A stretch of DNA of 50,243 bases from Pirellulales bacterium (GTDB lineage: Bacteria; Planctomycetota; Planctomycetia; Pirellulales; JADZDJ01), in the NCBI GenBank assembly GCA_020851115.1, contig JADZDJ010000203.1:1-50243 (forward strand), given 5' to 3'. The translations under genes and the position numbers were made by a program. Shown piece after piece: positions 34,823 to 43,370 of the stretch (position 1 is its first letter; every line of letters starts with the position of its first letter). The notes under the pieces are model-generated. The model did not search any database, had not been told where the DNA came from, and was given only the letters and a program-made list of their open reading frames with translations.

Positions 34823-35868
34823 AATACACCTCCCGATGTGCGAACGTGCGAAAATTCGAGTTCGAGTGAAAATAGATTCAAGAAGAGCTGCGGTAGCTCT
34901 CACTACCGATCAAGTATGTCACTCGTTCCATTTGGAAGCAAGCAACTCCAGCGAATAAGAAAGCAATTCTAGTGCCGGTTGATAGCACAGTTGTGCGGGC
35001 TGCGTCCACCTGTGCTAGCAAACTTGATGAATTGCAGACTGGGGTAAGTTATGCAGCCTGCTGAAGATATAGGGACTGTGTCGATATTAACGACGAGGAG
35101 GGTTGGCAACCGCTAGAGAGAAATTTTGTGGATAGTTCGGGGTAGCCGCTCTAAAAAGGTAAACCCGAAACGCGAGCGAGGAAAGCAGCAGAGACAAAGT
35201 CACCATTTATCATTCATGGATGTGGTGCTGTCGTGCGGACCCTCGCTGGCGTTTCGCGTTTGATGGGTGGCAAGCGGTTTTAGCGGCCGAGACCAAAACG
35301 GCGATTGAAACGGATCGCTCGGTGCCGGGCGTACCACTGTCGTTTGGCGGAGTTTGTTGAAAATCGGCGATTTCGTTTCCCGTCTGGCATGGCATTACCC
35401 TTCCTTTTCTATTGATGAAGAGCGTGAAGCCGGGCGGGATGTTACAGCGAAGCGTTCGAGAGAGGATGGGTGATTTCCCCGCATCGTCGCTTTTCCAGGC
35501 CGTCAGGGACCGGAATGGCCGTGAAAAGCAACGGCTTTTGGCTGACGCCTCTGCGAACACTTTGCCGCATTTCGACGAGCGCGAACGGGCAATCTGGCCT
35601 GTAAAACGCCGGAAGAGGTTGTTGGGGCGGACCTGGCGATGGATGGACCTTGCACGGCATTTCCCGACGTATTGCCCGAGTTCCTCAGCCGGGCCCGACG
35701 AGAAACGGCAGGATCGGACCAACTTCCTGGCGGGAGCGGTTTGGAAATACGTCAGCTTTTCGCTGGCCAACGAATCGGAGGATGAATTCTTGCCCTGAAC
35801 TTGTCCGCTTCGAGGTCCGAATTCGTCGGGCGCGCCACGACGGCCCGTCGAATCGCCCAAAAACACTC
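34823..35868. other. Long gene-poor region
   Basis: About one kilobase between the repeat protein gene and the recA control region. Open frames of 128 codons (35412-35798, plus) and 218 codons (35210-35866, minus) overlap each other and neither resembles a known protein or has a ribosome binding site. At about 35230-35250 the text GGACCCTCGCTGGCG resembles sequence repeated in many planctomycete genomes. No RNA gene was recognisable; the length is unusual for this window. Confidence 0.4.
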
Positions 35869-35885
35869 AGTGTACACTAGTGTAC
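35869..35885. promoter_or_regulatory. Palindrome upstream of recA (possible LexA-type operator)
   Basis: Positions 35872-35885 are a perfect 14-bp palindrome, GTACACT/AGTGTAC. A second overlapping palindrome AGTGTACACT covers 35869-35878, giving two direct copies of AGTGTAC. It lies about 40 bases upstream of the recA -35 box. RecA is usually under LexA, but this sequence matches none of the LexA boxes I know exactly, so the role is inference. Confidence 0.5.
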
Positions 35886-35925
35886 GTCGCCGATAGACAG
35901 GGTAAGGAAAAGGCGAAAAAGGCGA

Positions 35926-35954
35926 TTGATTTATCCGCCGCGACCCCGTATACT
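35926..35954 (+). promoter_or_regulatory. Sigma70-like promoter of recA
   Basis: A TTGATT -35 box at 35926-35931 and a TATACT -10 box at 35949-35954 are separated by exactly 17 bases. Transcription would start near 35961, about 94 bases before the recA start codon. Confidence 0.65.
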
Positions 35955-36054
35955 GTCCAGGCGTTCAAAATCTTCAACCCACCGGGCCGCGGCTGCGCAG
36001 GCGGCGGCCGGCTTGAAAGTGGGGGGCTTCTGCGACATAAAGGAATCTTCGCAA

Positions 36055-37170
36055 ATGGTGACCGCCGTTAAATCGACCAATCATCGCATTATGGCCAAGA
36101 AAGACGCCGCTCCCAAGAGCGACTCGAAACCGGCAGACAAGGCGAAGGGCAAAGACCCGATTGCCGAGCATCCACAGTTGAAGACCGCCATCGCCCAAAT
36201 CGAAAAGGAATTTGGCGAAGGCTCGATCATGCCGCTCGGCTCGACCGAGGCCGCGAGCCATCAAATTCAAGGCATTCCGACCGGCAGCTTGTCGCTCGAT
36301 TTGGCGCTGGGCGGGCAAGGCGTTCCCAAAGGGCGAATCATCGAGATTTTCGGCCCCGAATCGAGCGGCAAGACGACGTTGGCGCTCCACGTCGTCGCCC
36401 GCGCTCAGAAGGCCGACGGCATCGCGGCATTTATCGACGCCGAACATGCGCTCGATCCGGGGTGGGCCAAGAAACTGGGCGTCAACTTGGAAACGCTGCT
36501 GGTGAGCCAACCCAGCAGCGGCGAAGAAGCGATGCACATCACCGAAATGCTGATCAAGAGCAACGCGGTTGATGTGATCGTGGTCGATTCGGTGGCCGCG
36601 CTAGTTCCGCAAAAGGAACTCGACGGCGAAATCGGCGATTCGCACGTCGGTCTTCAAGCCAGGCTAATGAGCCAGACGATGCGCAAGCTCACCGGAGCGA
36701 TTTCCAAGAGCAAGACGTGCGTCATCTTCATCAACCAAATCCGGGAAAAAATTGGCGTCATGTTCGGCAGTCCCGAAACCACGCCTGGTGGCCGGGCACT
36801 GAAGTTTTACTCGTCGTGCCGCATCGACGTTCGGCGCATCGGCCAACTCAAGGACGGCGAAGATGTGATTGGCCAGCGGGTGCGGGCGAAAGTGGTGAAG
36901 AACAAAGTCGCGCCGCCATTCCGCGTGGCCGAGTTCGATATGCTGCACCAAAGCGGCATTAGCTACGAAGGGGACGTACTTGATTTGGCACTGAACCAAA
37001 AACTGATCCAGCGCTCTGGCGCGTGGTTCAAATATGGTGAAGTTCATCTGGGGCAAGGCCGCGAAAAGGTGCGGCAATATCTGATCGAAAACCCACAATT
37101 GGTCGAAGAATTGCGAGAGAAACTGCTTGCCGCCGGTTTCACTGGCAGCGCGGCGGCCGCCGAGGAATAG
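36055..37170 (+). CDS. recA: Recombinase RecA
   Basis: A 371-residue RecA with the family core intact: Walker [10 protein letters not shown], the DAEHALDP block, Walker [14 protein letters not shown]1/L2 loops with [14 protein letters not shown] and [21 protein letters not shown], and the C-terminal domain. RecA forms filaments on single-stranded DNA for repair and SOS induction. The start at 36055 ([12 protein letters not shown]) is chosen because AAAGGA lies ten bases upstream; 36091 ([10 protein letters not shown]) is the alternative closer to the family's usual N-terminus. The end SAAAAEE is acidic-light compared with Escherichia coli RecA. Downstream lies a palindrome-rich possible terminator. 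Confidence 0.98.
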   Translation: MVTAVKSTNHRIMAKKDAAPKSDSKPADKAKGKDPIAEHPQLKTAIAQIEKEFGEGSIMPLGSTEAASHQIQGIPTGSLSLDLALGGQGVPKGRIIEIFGPESSGKTTLALHVVARAQKADGIAAFIDAEHALDPGWAKKLGVNLETLLVSQPSSGEEAMHITEMLIKSNAVDVIVVDSVAALVPQKELDGEIGDSHVGLQARLMSQTMRKLTGAISKSKTCVIFINQIREKIGVMFGSPETTPGGRALKFYSSCRIDVRRIGQLKDGEDVIGQRVRAKVVKNKVAPPFRVAEFDMLHQSGISYEGDVLDLALNQKLIQRSGAWFKYGEVHLGQGREKVRQYLIENPQLVEELREKLLAAGFTGSAAAAEE

Positions 37171-37179
37171 CCATGCTTT

Positions 37180-37219
37180 CGTGGCCACGCTCCATGGTGG
37201 CGCGTGGCCACGTTATTTA
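37180..37219 (+). terminator. Possible terminator after recA
   Basis: Two copies of the self-complementary CGTGGCCACG (37180-37189 and 37203-37212) can pair across a 13-base loop, followed by TTATTTA. It lies nine bases after the recA stop. The tail is only partly T-rich. Confidence 0.5.
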
Positions 37220-37242
37220 CATGGCGGCACGGGCCGCGACGC

Positions 37243-37725
37243 CTACTTCGTCTTCACCGGCACCTTCTTCGCCACGGCTCCTGGCGATTTTTGCAGCGTG
37301 ATGGTTAGAACGCCGTTGTCGTAGTCGGCGCTGACCTGCTGCGGATCGATCCCGGCTGGCAATTCGACCGTGCGGCTGAAGCTGCCATAGCGGCTTTCGC
37401 GGTGGAAATAATCCTTTTCCTTGCGCTCGCTGGTTTCCTTTTTCTCTCCGGAAATCGTCAGGCGGTCGCCGGTCACGGTAATGTCGAGATCTTTCGGATC
37501 GACGCCGGGAAGCTCGGCTCGAACGATCACCGTTCGGTCGTTCTCCGCCACATCGAGCGTCGGTGCCCAGCGACCCAGCGAGCTAAACGATTCGCCGATC
37601 GAGCCGAGCGGTTCGCGGAAAAAAGTATCGAACAGCCGGTTCATTTCGGTGCGGAACTCCGTCATCGACGACAAACCGCCGTCGGGTGATCGATCCGTTT
37701 TGTTTTTCCAAGGAATGAGAGCCAT
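37243..37725 (-). CDS. Small heat shock protein Hsp20, copy C
   Basis: A 160-residue alpha-crystallin-type holdase that binds unfolding proteins. Its N-terminus (TEFRTEMNRLFDTFFREPL) precedes the alpha-crystallin domain, with APTLDVAENDRTVIVRAELPGVDPKDLDITVTGDRLTISGEK, the FSRTVELPAGIDPQQVSADYDNGVLTITLQK strand pair and a C-terminal KKVPVKTK in place of the usual IxI. A GGAGG site lies before the ATG at 37725. It is the last and most divergent member of three tandem genes. Confidence 0.95.
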   Translation of the reverse strand: MALIPWKNKTDRSPDGGLSSMTEFRTEMNRLFDTFFREPLGSIGESFSSLGRWAPTLDVAENDRTVIVRAELPGVDPKDLDITVTGDRLTISGEKKETSERKEKDYFHRESRYGSFSRTVELPAGIDPQQVSADYDNGVLTITLQKSPGAVAKKVPVKTK

Positions 37726-37877
37726 GAGTTACCTCCGTTGAAATGACGAACGACCAAATTCGAATGACGAAAGAACGACCAACGACGAAAGCGCCAATTG
37801 TCAGAAAGCGATTCACACGTTGCAAGCTGGCTGCTGGCACATCATTCGTCATCGGCCATTCGAACTGCGACTTTTAC
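37726..37877. repeat. TGACGAA-rich intergenic sequence between hsp20 genes
   Basis: Repeats of ATGACGAA/AACGACGAA-like words fill 37740-37790, and ATTCGAATGAC near 37755 is partly complementary to GTCAT...CATTCGAA at 37845-37865, so the spacer could form a weak hairpin. It resembles intergenic filler of many planctomycete genomes. Confidence 0.35.
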
Positions 37878-38267
37878 TTACTCGGCGTTCACTTTGATCT
37901 TCCGCGGCTTGACCGCTTCTACTTTGGGCAAGTGCAACTTCAACACGCCATCGTGATACTCGGCGGAAATGCGAGTTGAATCGATGTGCTCGCTCACGCG
38001 GAACGTGCGATAGAAATCTCCGACGCCGTATTCCTGCCGTAGGTAACCCACATCGCCCGATTGGCGCTGCGGCACGCGAGCGTGGATCGTCAGCGAGCCG
38101 TCTTCAAATTGAACGTCGATCTCGTCGCTCTTTGCGCCGGCGACGTCGGCTAGCACCACGAGTTCATCGGCCAACTCGAAAATATCAACGCTCGGCCGAT
38201 AGTAGGGACCGCCGCGGGTATGCTCGACGGCAGTGCTGGGTTCTGCAACGGGTGTTTCGATGGACAT
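37878..38267 (-). CDS. Small heat shock protein Hsp20, copy B
   Basis: A 129-residue alpha-crystallin-type chaperone with a short N-terminus. The domain shows RPSVDIFELADELVVLADVAGAKSDEIDVQFEDGSLTIHARV and VSEHIDSTRISAEYHDGVLKLHLPK, and it ends VKPRKIKVNAE with an IxV motif at the C-terminus. That ending is nearly identical to copy A, suggesting recent duplication of the two. AGGAGA stands before the ATG at 38267. Middle gene of the three-gene run. Confidence 0.95.
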   Translation of the reverse strand: MSIETPVAEPSTAVEHTRGGPYYRPSVDIFELADELVVLADVAGAKSDEIDVQFEDGSLTIHARVPQRQSGDVGYLRQEYGVGDFYRTFRVSEHIDSTRISAEYHDGVLKLHLPKVEAVKPRKIKVNAE

Positions 38268-38366
38268 ACGATCAATCTCCTGTATAAAATTATTGCCTCT
38301 CTGGTCGTGTGATCGGAACAGGCGACTATCATTTCCGACTCACTTTTTCCATGAGTTCCGCGCAGG

Positions 38367-38813
38367 TTACTGCGCATTCACCTTAATTTTTCGCGGCTTG
38401 ACCGCTTCCGTTTTCGGTAAAGTCAACGTCAGCACGCCATCGTGGAGCGCCGCTTCCACGCGCTCGGCATTGACCTCGCCGGGCAGCTTGATCGAGCGCG
38501 AAAACGAACCGGCGCCACGTTCGCGACGATGATACGTCAATTCGGGACGATCTTCGGTCGCGCGCTCGCCTTTAAGCGTCAACTCGTCGCCGATCACCGT
38601 GATTTCCAGATTCGCGGACTTCAGACCGGGAACCTCGGCCTCGACGAAAAAGCTTTCGCCATCCTCCCACATGTTGATCGCCGGAAAACTGCGGCCGGTG
38701 ACCATCCGCGTCGCCGCGGCAACGCCTGGAGTATTAAACGCACCGGTTACCAAGCGATCGAACTCATCGCGAAATTGATGAACCGGGTTAAATCGAACGC
38801 CTCGCATAACCAT
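38367..38813 (-). CDS. Small heat shock protein Hsp20, copy A
   Basis: A 148-residue alpha-crystallin-type chaperone. N-terminal FNPVHQFRDEFDRLVTGAF, then FPAINMWEDGESFFVEAEVPGLKSANLEITVIGDELTLKGER and SFSRSIKLPGEVNAERVEAALHDGVLTLTLPK, ending VKPRKIKVNAQ. Start ATG at 38813 is supported by GAGGAGG; 38807 is a second in-frame ATG. First gene of the hsp20 run. No CIRCE element was found upstream, so regulation by HrcA is unlikely. Confidence 0.95.
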   Translation of the reverse strand: MVMRGVRFNPVHQFRDEFDRLVTGAFNTPGVAAATRMVTGRSFPAINMWEDGESFFVEAEVPGLKSANLEITVIGDELTLKGERATEDRPELTYHRRERGAGSFSRSIKLPGEVNAERVEAALHDGVLTLTLPKTEAVKPRKIKVNAQ

Positions 38814-39285
38814 GGTGAACCTCCTCAAAGTAGGGTGAAAAGTTGATTCGTGCTTCCAAATCCCGAACCGCGCCTGCCAGGATGGTTCGGGCGGGTCGAA
38901 CCGCTTGCTGATGGACGCGACACCGACTCAGTTAGCCGCATCGCTGCGTACCGAACGCCGGATCAATTGCGGCTACTTCGGTGGAATGCAATGGCCGTGC
39001 CAATCGTTGAGAGACAGCGTTAATCTAATCGCAGCCAGAGGTTATGCCGCGTAATCGTGTGGCCGCAGCAAGTGCAAACTGCCAGCATGGCAGATTGAGG
39101 TCAAAGAACAGCGTTTTTTTCGGCATTTTTCGGAATCTGTCCGAAAAGCGCCCGTCAGAGGCGACTTACCCAGCCGGAGACGACGTTGCTGCTGCCAACA
39201 CAGGTCCGAAGAAAGCCATTGCGGGCAGGAGCAGGCGAAACCTCTGATCTTAGTTAGTAGTGCATAACAACTTACGGCAATGCCG
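38814..39285. other. Divergent intergenic region with a palindrome
   Basis: About 470 bases between the hsp20 run and the fatty-acid cassette promoter. The palindrome TTTTCGGA-ATCTG-TCCGAAAA lies at 39127-39147. I see no gene; the stretch should hold the hsp20 promoter (not identified). Confidence 0.45.
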
Positions 39286-39314
39286 TTGTGAAGCTGTCGC
39301 CCGCCCCTTATACT
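39286..39314 (+). promoter_or_regulatory. Sigma70-like promoter of the FabZ-ACP-FabZ-FabF cassette
   Basis: TTGTGA at 39286-39291 and TATACT at 39309-39314 are separated by 17 bases, close to consensus. Transcription would begin near 39321, about 57 bases before the first gene. Confidence 0.68.
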
Positions 39315-39377
39315 TTGGGGTTTGTATTCGGCTCCAATTTTGTAAATAAACCGTGACGCCTCGGTGTCGTCGGCAAT

Positions 39378-39914
39378 ATGCGTTTTAAGCTGCTCGACCG
39401 GATTGTAGACCTCAAGCCCGGCACAAGTATCACTGCTGTCAAGGGTTTGGCGTTGGCCGAAGATTATCTGGCCGATCATTTTCCGCAGTTTCCCGTCATG
39501 CCGGGTGTATTTATGCTGGAGGCCATGACGCAGGCTGGGGCGTGGCTGGTCCGTGCGACTGATGACTTCCGACAGAGCATGGTGGTGTTGCGCGAAGCAC
39601 GAAATGTGAAGTATGCGGATTTCGTCAAGCCAGGCCAGACCCTTACGGCAACTGCCGAAATCGTCGGCCACAGCGACCACGAAACCAAACTGAAAGTTCT
39701 CGGCGCGGTCGATGGCCGAACCAATGTCAGCGCACGGCTGGTTCTCGCACATTACAACCTGGCCGATCGGAATCCTGTATATGCCAGTACCGACGCACAT
39801 GTCGTGCGGCAGATGCGGGTGCAATTTGACGTCCTCTTTCGGCCCGAACAAGCGCTGCCGAATCCGCCAACCAACGGCAATATTTCATCAGCACATGCCG
39901 CGGCGCCGACCTAA
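39378..39914 (+). CDS. FabZ-like 3-hydroxyacyl-ACP dehydratase, first
   Basis: A 178-residue single-hotdog dehydratase of the FabZ type, which removes water from 3-hydroxyacyl-ACP to give trans-2-enoyl-ACP. The catalytic pair is present: His34 in DHFPQFPVMPG and Glu48 in FMLEAMTQAGAW. LREARNVKYADFVKPGQTLTATAEI completes the fold. The C-terminus has about 45 extra residues (rich in Arg, Pro, Asn) beyond the usual 145. ATG at 39378, no obvious Shine-Dalgarno site. It opens a four-gene cassette under the promoter at 39286-39314. Confidence 0.92.
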   Translation: MRFKLLDRIVDLKPGTSITAVKGLALAEDYLADHFPQFPVMPGVFMLEAMTQAGAWLVRATDDFRQSMVVLREARNVKYADFVKPGQTLTATAEIVGHSDHETKLKVLGAVDGRTNVSARLVLAHYNLADRNPVYASTDAHVVRQMRVQFDVLFRPEQALPNPPTNGNISSAHAAAPT

Positions 39915-39999
39915 CAATCGATCGTAGATGTCACGAATCAGCGCCTGTCCGTCGCGCAAAAATCAGAGATTTCAACTGCCTGTTTTTCGGAGGTAACCG

Positions 40000-40386
40000 A
40001 TGCCTGCTCAGCAAGAAGAAGTGTACGAAAAAGTTCGCACCTGTTTGGTCGACGCGCTTGGCGTGGACGACGACGAAGTGACGCCCGAAGCCACCATGGT
40101 TGGCGATTTAGGCGCCGAGTCGATTGATTTTCTCGACATCGTGTTTCGTCTCGAGAAGACCTTCAATATCAAGATTCCTCGCGGCGAATTGTTCCCGGAA
40201 GATATTTTGAACAATGCCGAATATGTGCACGATGGCAAGCTCACCGCCGAGGGCGTCGAGCAGTTGAAAAAGCGGATGCCATTCGCCGATTTAACGAAGT
40301 TCGAATCAAACCCGCAAGTCACGCAGTTTGGCAACTTGCTGACCGTACAAGACTTGGTGAACTACGTGCAAAGCAAGCTGCCATAG
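40000..40386 (+). CDS. Acyl carrier protein with an insertion
   Basis: A 128-residue acyl carrier protein; ordinary bacterial ACPs have about 78 residues. The prosthetic-group site is Ser41 in DLGAESIDFLDIVFRLE, the helix II start. Before it is the usual EDDEV-type acidic loop. Between the middle and last helices there is an extra stretch of about 45 residues (DGKLTAEGVEQLKKRMPFAD, then LTKFESNPQVTQFGNL), after which TVQDLVNYVQSKLP resumes the fold. A strong GGAGG site precedes the ATG at 40000. It holds the growing acyl chain for the adjacent dehydratases and ketosynthase. Confidence 0.93.
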   Translation: MPAQQEEVYEKVRTCLVDALGVDDDEVTPEATMVGDLGAESIDFLDIVFRLEKTFNIKIPRGELFPEDILNNAEYVHDGKLTAEGVEQLKKRMPFADLTKFESNPQVTQFGNLLTVQDLVNYVQSKLP

Positions 40387-40511
40387 CCGAAAAATTGTGA
40401 ATCAGGGAACGGCGTATGATTCGGGAGTAGCTCACCCGCGACATCTCCGTTTCGACGCCCGCTTCCTGAATGCATTTCCCCTTCCGCGTTCCGCCTTTCT
40501 CCTTGGTCTTC

Positions 40512-41057
40512 ATGCGCTGGTTCTGGATCGATCGCTTCACCGAATTTCACAGCGGCCGCAGTGCAACGGCCCTTAAAGCCGTTGCGCTATCGGAAGATCA
40601 CCTGCACGATCATTTTCCCGGCGCATCGGTCATGCCGAACTCGTTAATTTTAGAGGGCATGGCCCAAACCGGCGGATTGCTGGCCTGCGAGTACGACGGA
40701 TTTACAAAACAAGTGGTGCTGGCGAAAGTGGGGAAGGCGGCATTTCACTTTGAAGCTTGGCCGGGCGATGTGCTGACGTATCGCGCGGAGTTGCTCGACA
40801 TTAACGACAACGGTGCGACCGTCCGCGTTACCAGCCATCTCGACGGCAAACTGCAAGGTGAAGCCGAAATTTTGTTCGCTCATTTGGCAGATCAGCCGGA
40901 GAAGATCGAACTATTTGAGCCATACGATTTATACTCGTGGCTGCGGCTGTTGAAGCTCTACGAGGTTGGCCGCGACGCGGAGGGGAACCCCATGAAGGTT
41001 CATCCACGAATGGCGGAGAGCGATTTGCGCGAACGACAACTGGCCGCATCGACATGA
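40512..41057 (+). CDS. FabZ-like hotdog dehydratase, second
   Basis: A 181-residue paralog of the first FabZ-like protein. MRWFWIDRFTEF opens the fold, with His34 in DHFPGASVMPN and Glu48 in LILEGMAQTGG. The usual PG after the His motif is PN here. LAKVGKAAFHFEAWPGDVLTYRAEL follows, and the C-terminal tail (YDLYSWLRLLKLYEVGRDAE) differs from the first protein. Its residue set suggests it still can dehydrate, but the PN change may shift substrate length or function. ATG at 40512 fits the family start; the frame extends upstream. No clear ribosome binding site. Confidence 0.88.
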   Translation: MRWFWIDRFTEFHSGRSATALKAVALSEDHLHDHFPGASVMPNSLILEGMAQTGGLLACEYDGFTKQVVLAKVGKAAFHFEAWPGDVLTYRAELLDINDNGATVRVTSHLDGKLQGEAEILFAHLADQPEKIELFEPYDLYSWLRLLKLYEVGRDAEGNPMKVHPRMAESDLRERQLAAST

Positions 41058-41239
41058 TCGTCTATTGACAAGGCAGCCGAACAACCGCGGATGACGCGGA
41101 TATGGGCGGATCGAAGTCAACGAATTGATGGTGTTGCTTTGCCAATTGTTTTTTGTCCTTGTTCGCGTAATCCGCGACAAATTACGCGCACGGCGGGGTT
41201 CGCTTTGCCGCAGTCCGTTGCAACTTGTTTGAATCGAAC

Positions 41240-42526
41240 ATGATGAAACGAAGAGTCGTTATTACTGGTCTGGGTTGTGTCACGCCGCTGGGACATTCAC
41301 CGGACGAAATGTGGAAGGCGCTGCTGCGCGGCGAATCGGGCGTCGGGTACACGACCCATTTTGACGCCAGCAATTTTCCCACGAAGATTTCGGCCGAAGT
41401 TCGCAACTGGGATATTGCCGATGCGGGAGAAGACCCCGAGCGCTGGAAGTATCGCGGCCGTCACACTCGCTTTGCCGCGGGTGCTGCGATGCAAGCGATG
41501 AAGCATTCCGGCCTGGAAGATGGCCGCTTCGATCCAACGCGGTTTGGCGTGTATCTGGGCAGCGGCGAAGGTCAACAAGACTTCGACGCATTCACCCGAA
41601 TGATGGCCTGCGCCTTGCAGGGCGAACACTTGGACGTGGCGGCCTTCACCCGCGCAGGGCTTGAATCGCTCCATCCGATGTCGGAATTGGAGCAAGAGCC
41701 TCATATGCCAGCGGCCCATTTGGCGTCGATGTTTAACGCCCAAGGCCCCAACGCCAATTGCCTGACTGCCTGTGCCGCCAGCAGCCAGGCCATCGGCGAA
41801 GCCTGCGAATTCATCCGTCGCGGCGACGCCGAAGTGATGCTTTCCGGCGGCACGCACAGCATGATTCATCCCTTTGGCGTCACGGGCTTCAACCTGCTGA
41901 CGGCGCTATCGACGCGAAACGACGCTCCGACCAAAGCGTCTCGCCCATTCGACAATGACCGCGATGGTTTCGTTCTGGGCGAAGGCGCGGCAATGCTGGT
42001 TTTGGAAGAACTCGAACATGCCAGAGCGAGAGGCGCTCAAATCTACGGTGAAGTGCTCGGCTACGGCTCGACGGCCGACGCCTATCGCATTACAGACACA
42101 CATCCGGAGGGCCGCGGTGCGTCCGCCTGTTTACGAATGGCTTTTGCCGACTGTGGCTTGTCCCCCGCCGACGTTCACTACATCAATGCACACGGCACGA
42201 GCACCGATGTGAACGACAAGGTTGAAACGCTGGCGATCAAGACCGTCTTCGGCGACCAAGCCTACAAGACCCCGGTTTCTAGCACCAAGAGCATGCTCGG
42301 CCATTTGATTGCCGCCGCCGGTGCAACGGAACTCATCATTTGCTTGCTCGCGATTCGTGACGGCGTGCTGCCGCCGACGATCAACTACGAAACGCCGGAT
42401 CCGAATTGCGACCTCGATTACATTCCCAATGTTGCTCGAGAAGCTTCTTGCGATGTCGCATTGAGCAACAGCTTCGGCTTCGGCGGGCAAAATATTTCGC
42501 TCATCGTCGGACGATTTTGCAGGTAG
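41240..42526 (+). CDS. FabF-type 3-oxoacyl-ACP synthase
   Basis: A 428-residue ketosynthase that condenses acyl-ACP with malonyl-ACP. It has the thiolase fold and the Cys-His-His triad: Cys178 in CLTACAASSQA, His318 in INAHGTSTDVND and His355 in KSMLGHLIAAAG, plus NSFGFGGQN near the C-terminus. RRVVITGLGCVTPLG opens it. The closest relatives by look are FabF proteins and the ketosynthases of polyketide-like systems. It has an insertion around residues 70-150 (ERWKYRGRHTRFAAG, FTRMMACALQG). ATG at 41240 or 41243; no ribosome binding site is obvious. It is the last gene of the cassette. Confidence 0.92.
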   Translation: MMKRRVVITGLGCVTPLGHSPDEMWKALLRGESGVGYTTHFDASNFPTKISAEVRNWDIADAGEDPERWKYRGRHTRFAAGAAMQAMKHSGLEDGRFDPTRFGVYLGSGEGQQDFDAFTRMMACALQGEHLDVAAFTRAGLESLHPMSELEQEPHMPAAHLASMFNAQGPNANCLTACAASSQAIGEACEFIRRGDAEVMLSGGTHSMIHPFGVTGFNLLTALSTRNDAPTKASRPFDNDRDGFVLGEGAAMLVLEELEHARARGAQIYGEVLGYGSTADAYRITDTHPEGRGASACLRMAFADCGLSPADVHYINAHGTSTDVNDKVETLAIKTVFGDQAYKTPVSSTKSMLGHLIAAAGATELIICLLAIRDGVLPPTINYETPDPNCDLDYIPNVAREASCDVALSNSFGFGGQNISLIVGRFCR

Positions 42527-42714
42527 TCGAAGCTCGTTCGAAGCAGTCGCATTATCGAGTTGCACCCGTCAAGAAGTGGAAAAGGCAGTAGCACGCTTCC
42601 GAACGGCCGCGGCTCGGATTTGAAAACTTTCCATTTGAGGTCGTGCCGCGTATTACTCCGGGGAGACCTCGCCCAAGAACATCGAGTCGGCATCGGTTTC
42701 CGGCCATCATCTCG

Positions 42715-43004
42715 GATACTTCCAGGAAAATCTTGCGACTTCACGCGTTAGATTTAGCGAAACGGCCATCGGTTTCGCCGCCAGCATCGACGGCATGAAA
42801 TGGCACAAGTCGCCTACCAATCCAGTGCTCACATCCGAGCCTAGCCGGCCATGGGAATCGCACTACATCACCAGCGAATCGGTCGTCCGACTCCAAGACG
42901 GCAGCTTTCGCATCTATTATGCCAGCCGCAAGGTCCCGCTGTTCAAGAATTTGTATTTCGCTCACATCTCGGCGCACTGGAAGCGTCCGGCCATAGAAAA
43001 ATAG
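42715..43004 (+). pseudogene. Five-bladed-propeller glycosidase fragment
   Basis: A truncated reading frame with RFSETAIGFAASIDGMKWHK, SPTNPVLTSEPSRPWESHYI and TSESVVRLQDGSFRIYYASR, then a stop at 43002-43004. The (I/L)GFAxSxDGxxWxKHPxNPVL and SVxRLxDGxFRIxYASR blocks are repeat units of beta-propeller glycosidases (GH43/GH130-like). Only about one-and-a-half blades remain, and neither a start with a ribosome binding site nor the rest of the propeller is present. I read it as a remnant of a lost gene. Codon usage matches neighbours. Confidence 0.6.
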
Positions 43005-43370
43005 TAGCGGCCAAAGTGGCGACTGAATTGGCGCCCAGGAGGGCAGAGAACCAGACCGACGATCATTGCGAAGCGTAGCGTCGATCGTCGATCATTTGCT
43101 CTGTCCGCGGCTCTGTTTTCAGGGCCGCCGCCGCACCCATTCGGAAGCGGTGGAGGCGATGCCCGCTTCCCAACCGGCGCGTCGAGTTGGTATCTTAACG
43201 CAGACAGGCGGAAGGCGGTCTGCGGCGACGCGTTGACCCATCGGAACCGCACCAGTCAGGGAGTGAATGCGATGGCATTGTGTCTTCTGGTGGTTGCGGG
43301 TTGGAGATGTACCACCGTCGGCCGCGCTGGTCACAACGTTGTTCCACGAACGAAAACAGGAGTTTCAGCT
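43005..43370. other. Gene-free stretch before cytochrome c peroxidase
   Basis: About 365 bases between the glycosidase fragment and the peroxidase gene. The open frame upstream of the peroxidase start (43233) does not look like protein. GCGTCGATCGTCGATC near 43078 is locally self-complementary. I see nothing else. Confidence 0.35.

Noticed and set aside
35210-35866. Protein of 218 residues on the minus strand, or 128 residues on the plus strand (35412-35798)
   Set aside because: They overlap each other on opposite strands, lack ribosome binding sites and look like random composition.
35872-35885. Cyanobacterial-type LexA box (GTAC-N4-GTWC)
   Set aside because: The half sites GTAC and GTAC are separated by six bases here, not four, so the known motif does not match.
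38814-39377. CIRCE (HrcA) operator for the hsp20 run
   Set aside because: I found no TTAGCACTC/GAGTGCTAA pair in the spacer or between the genes.
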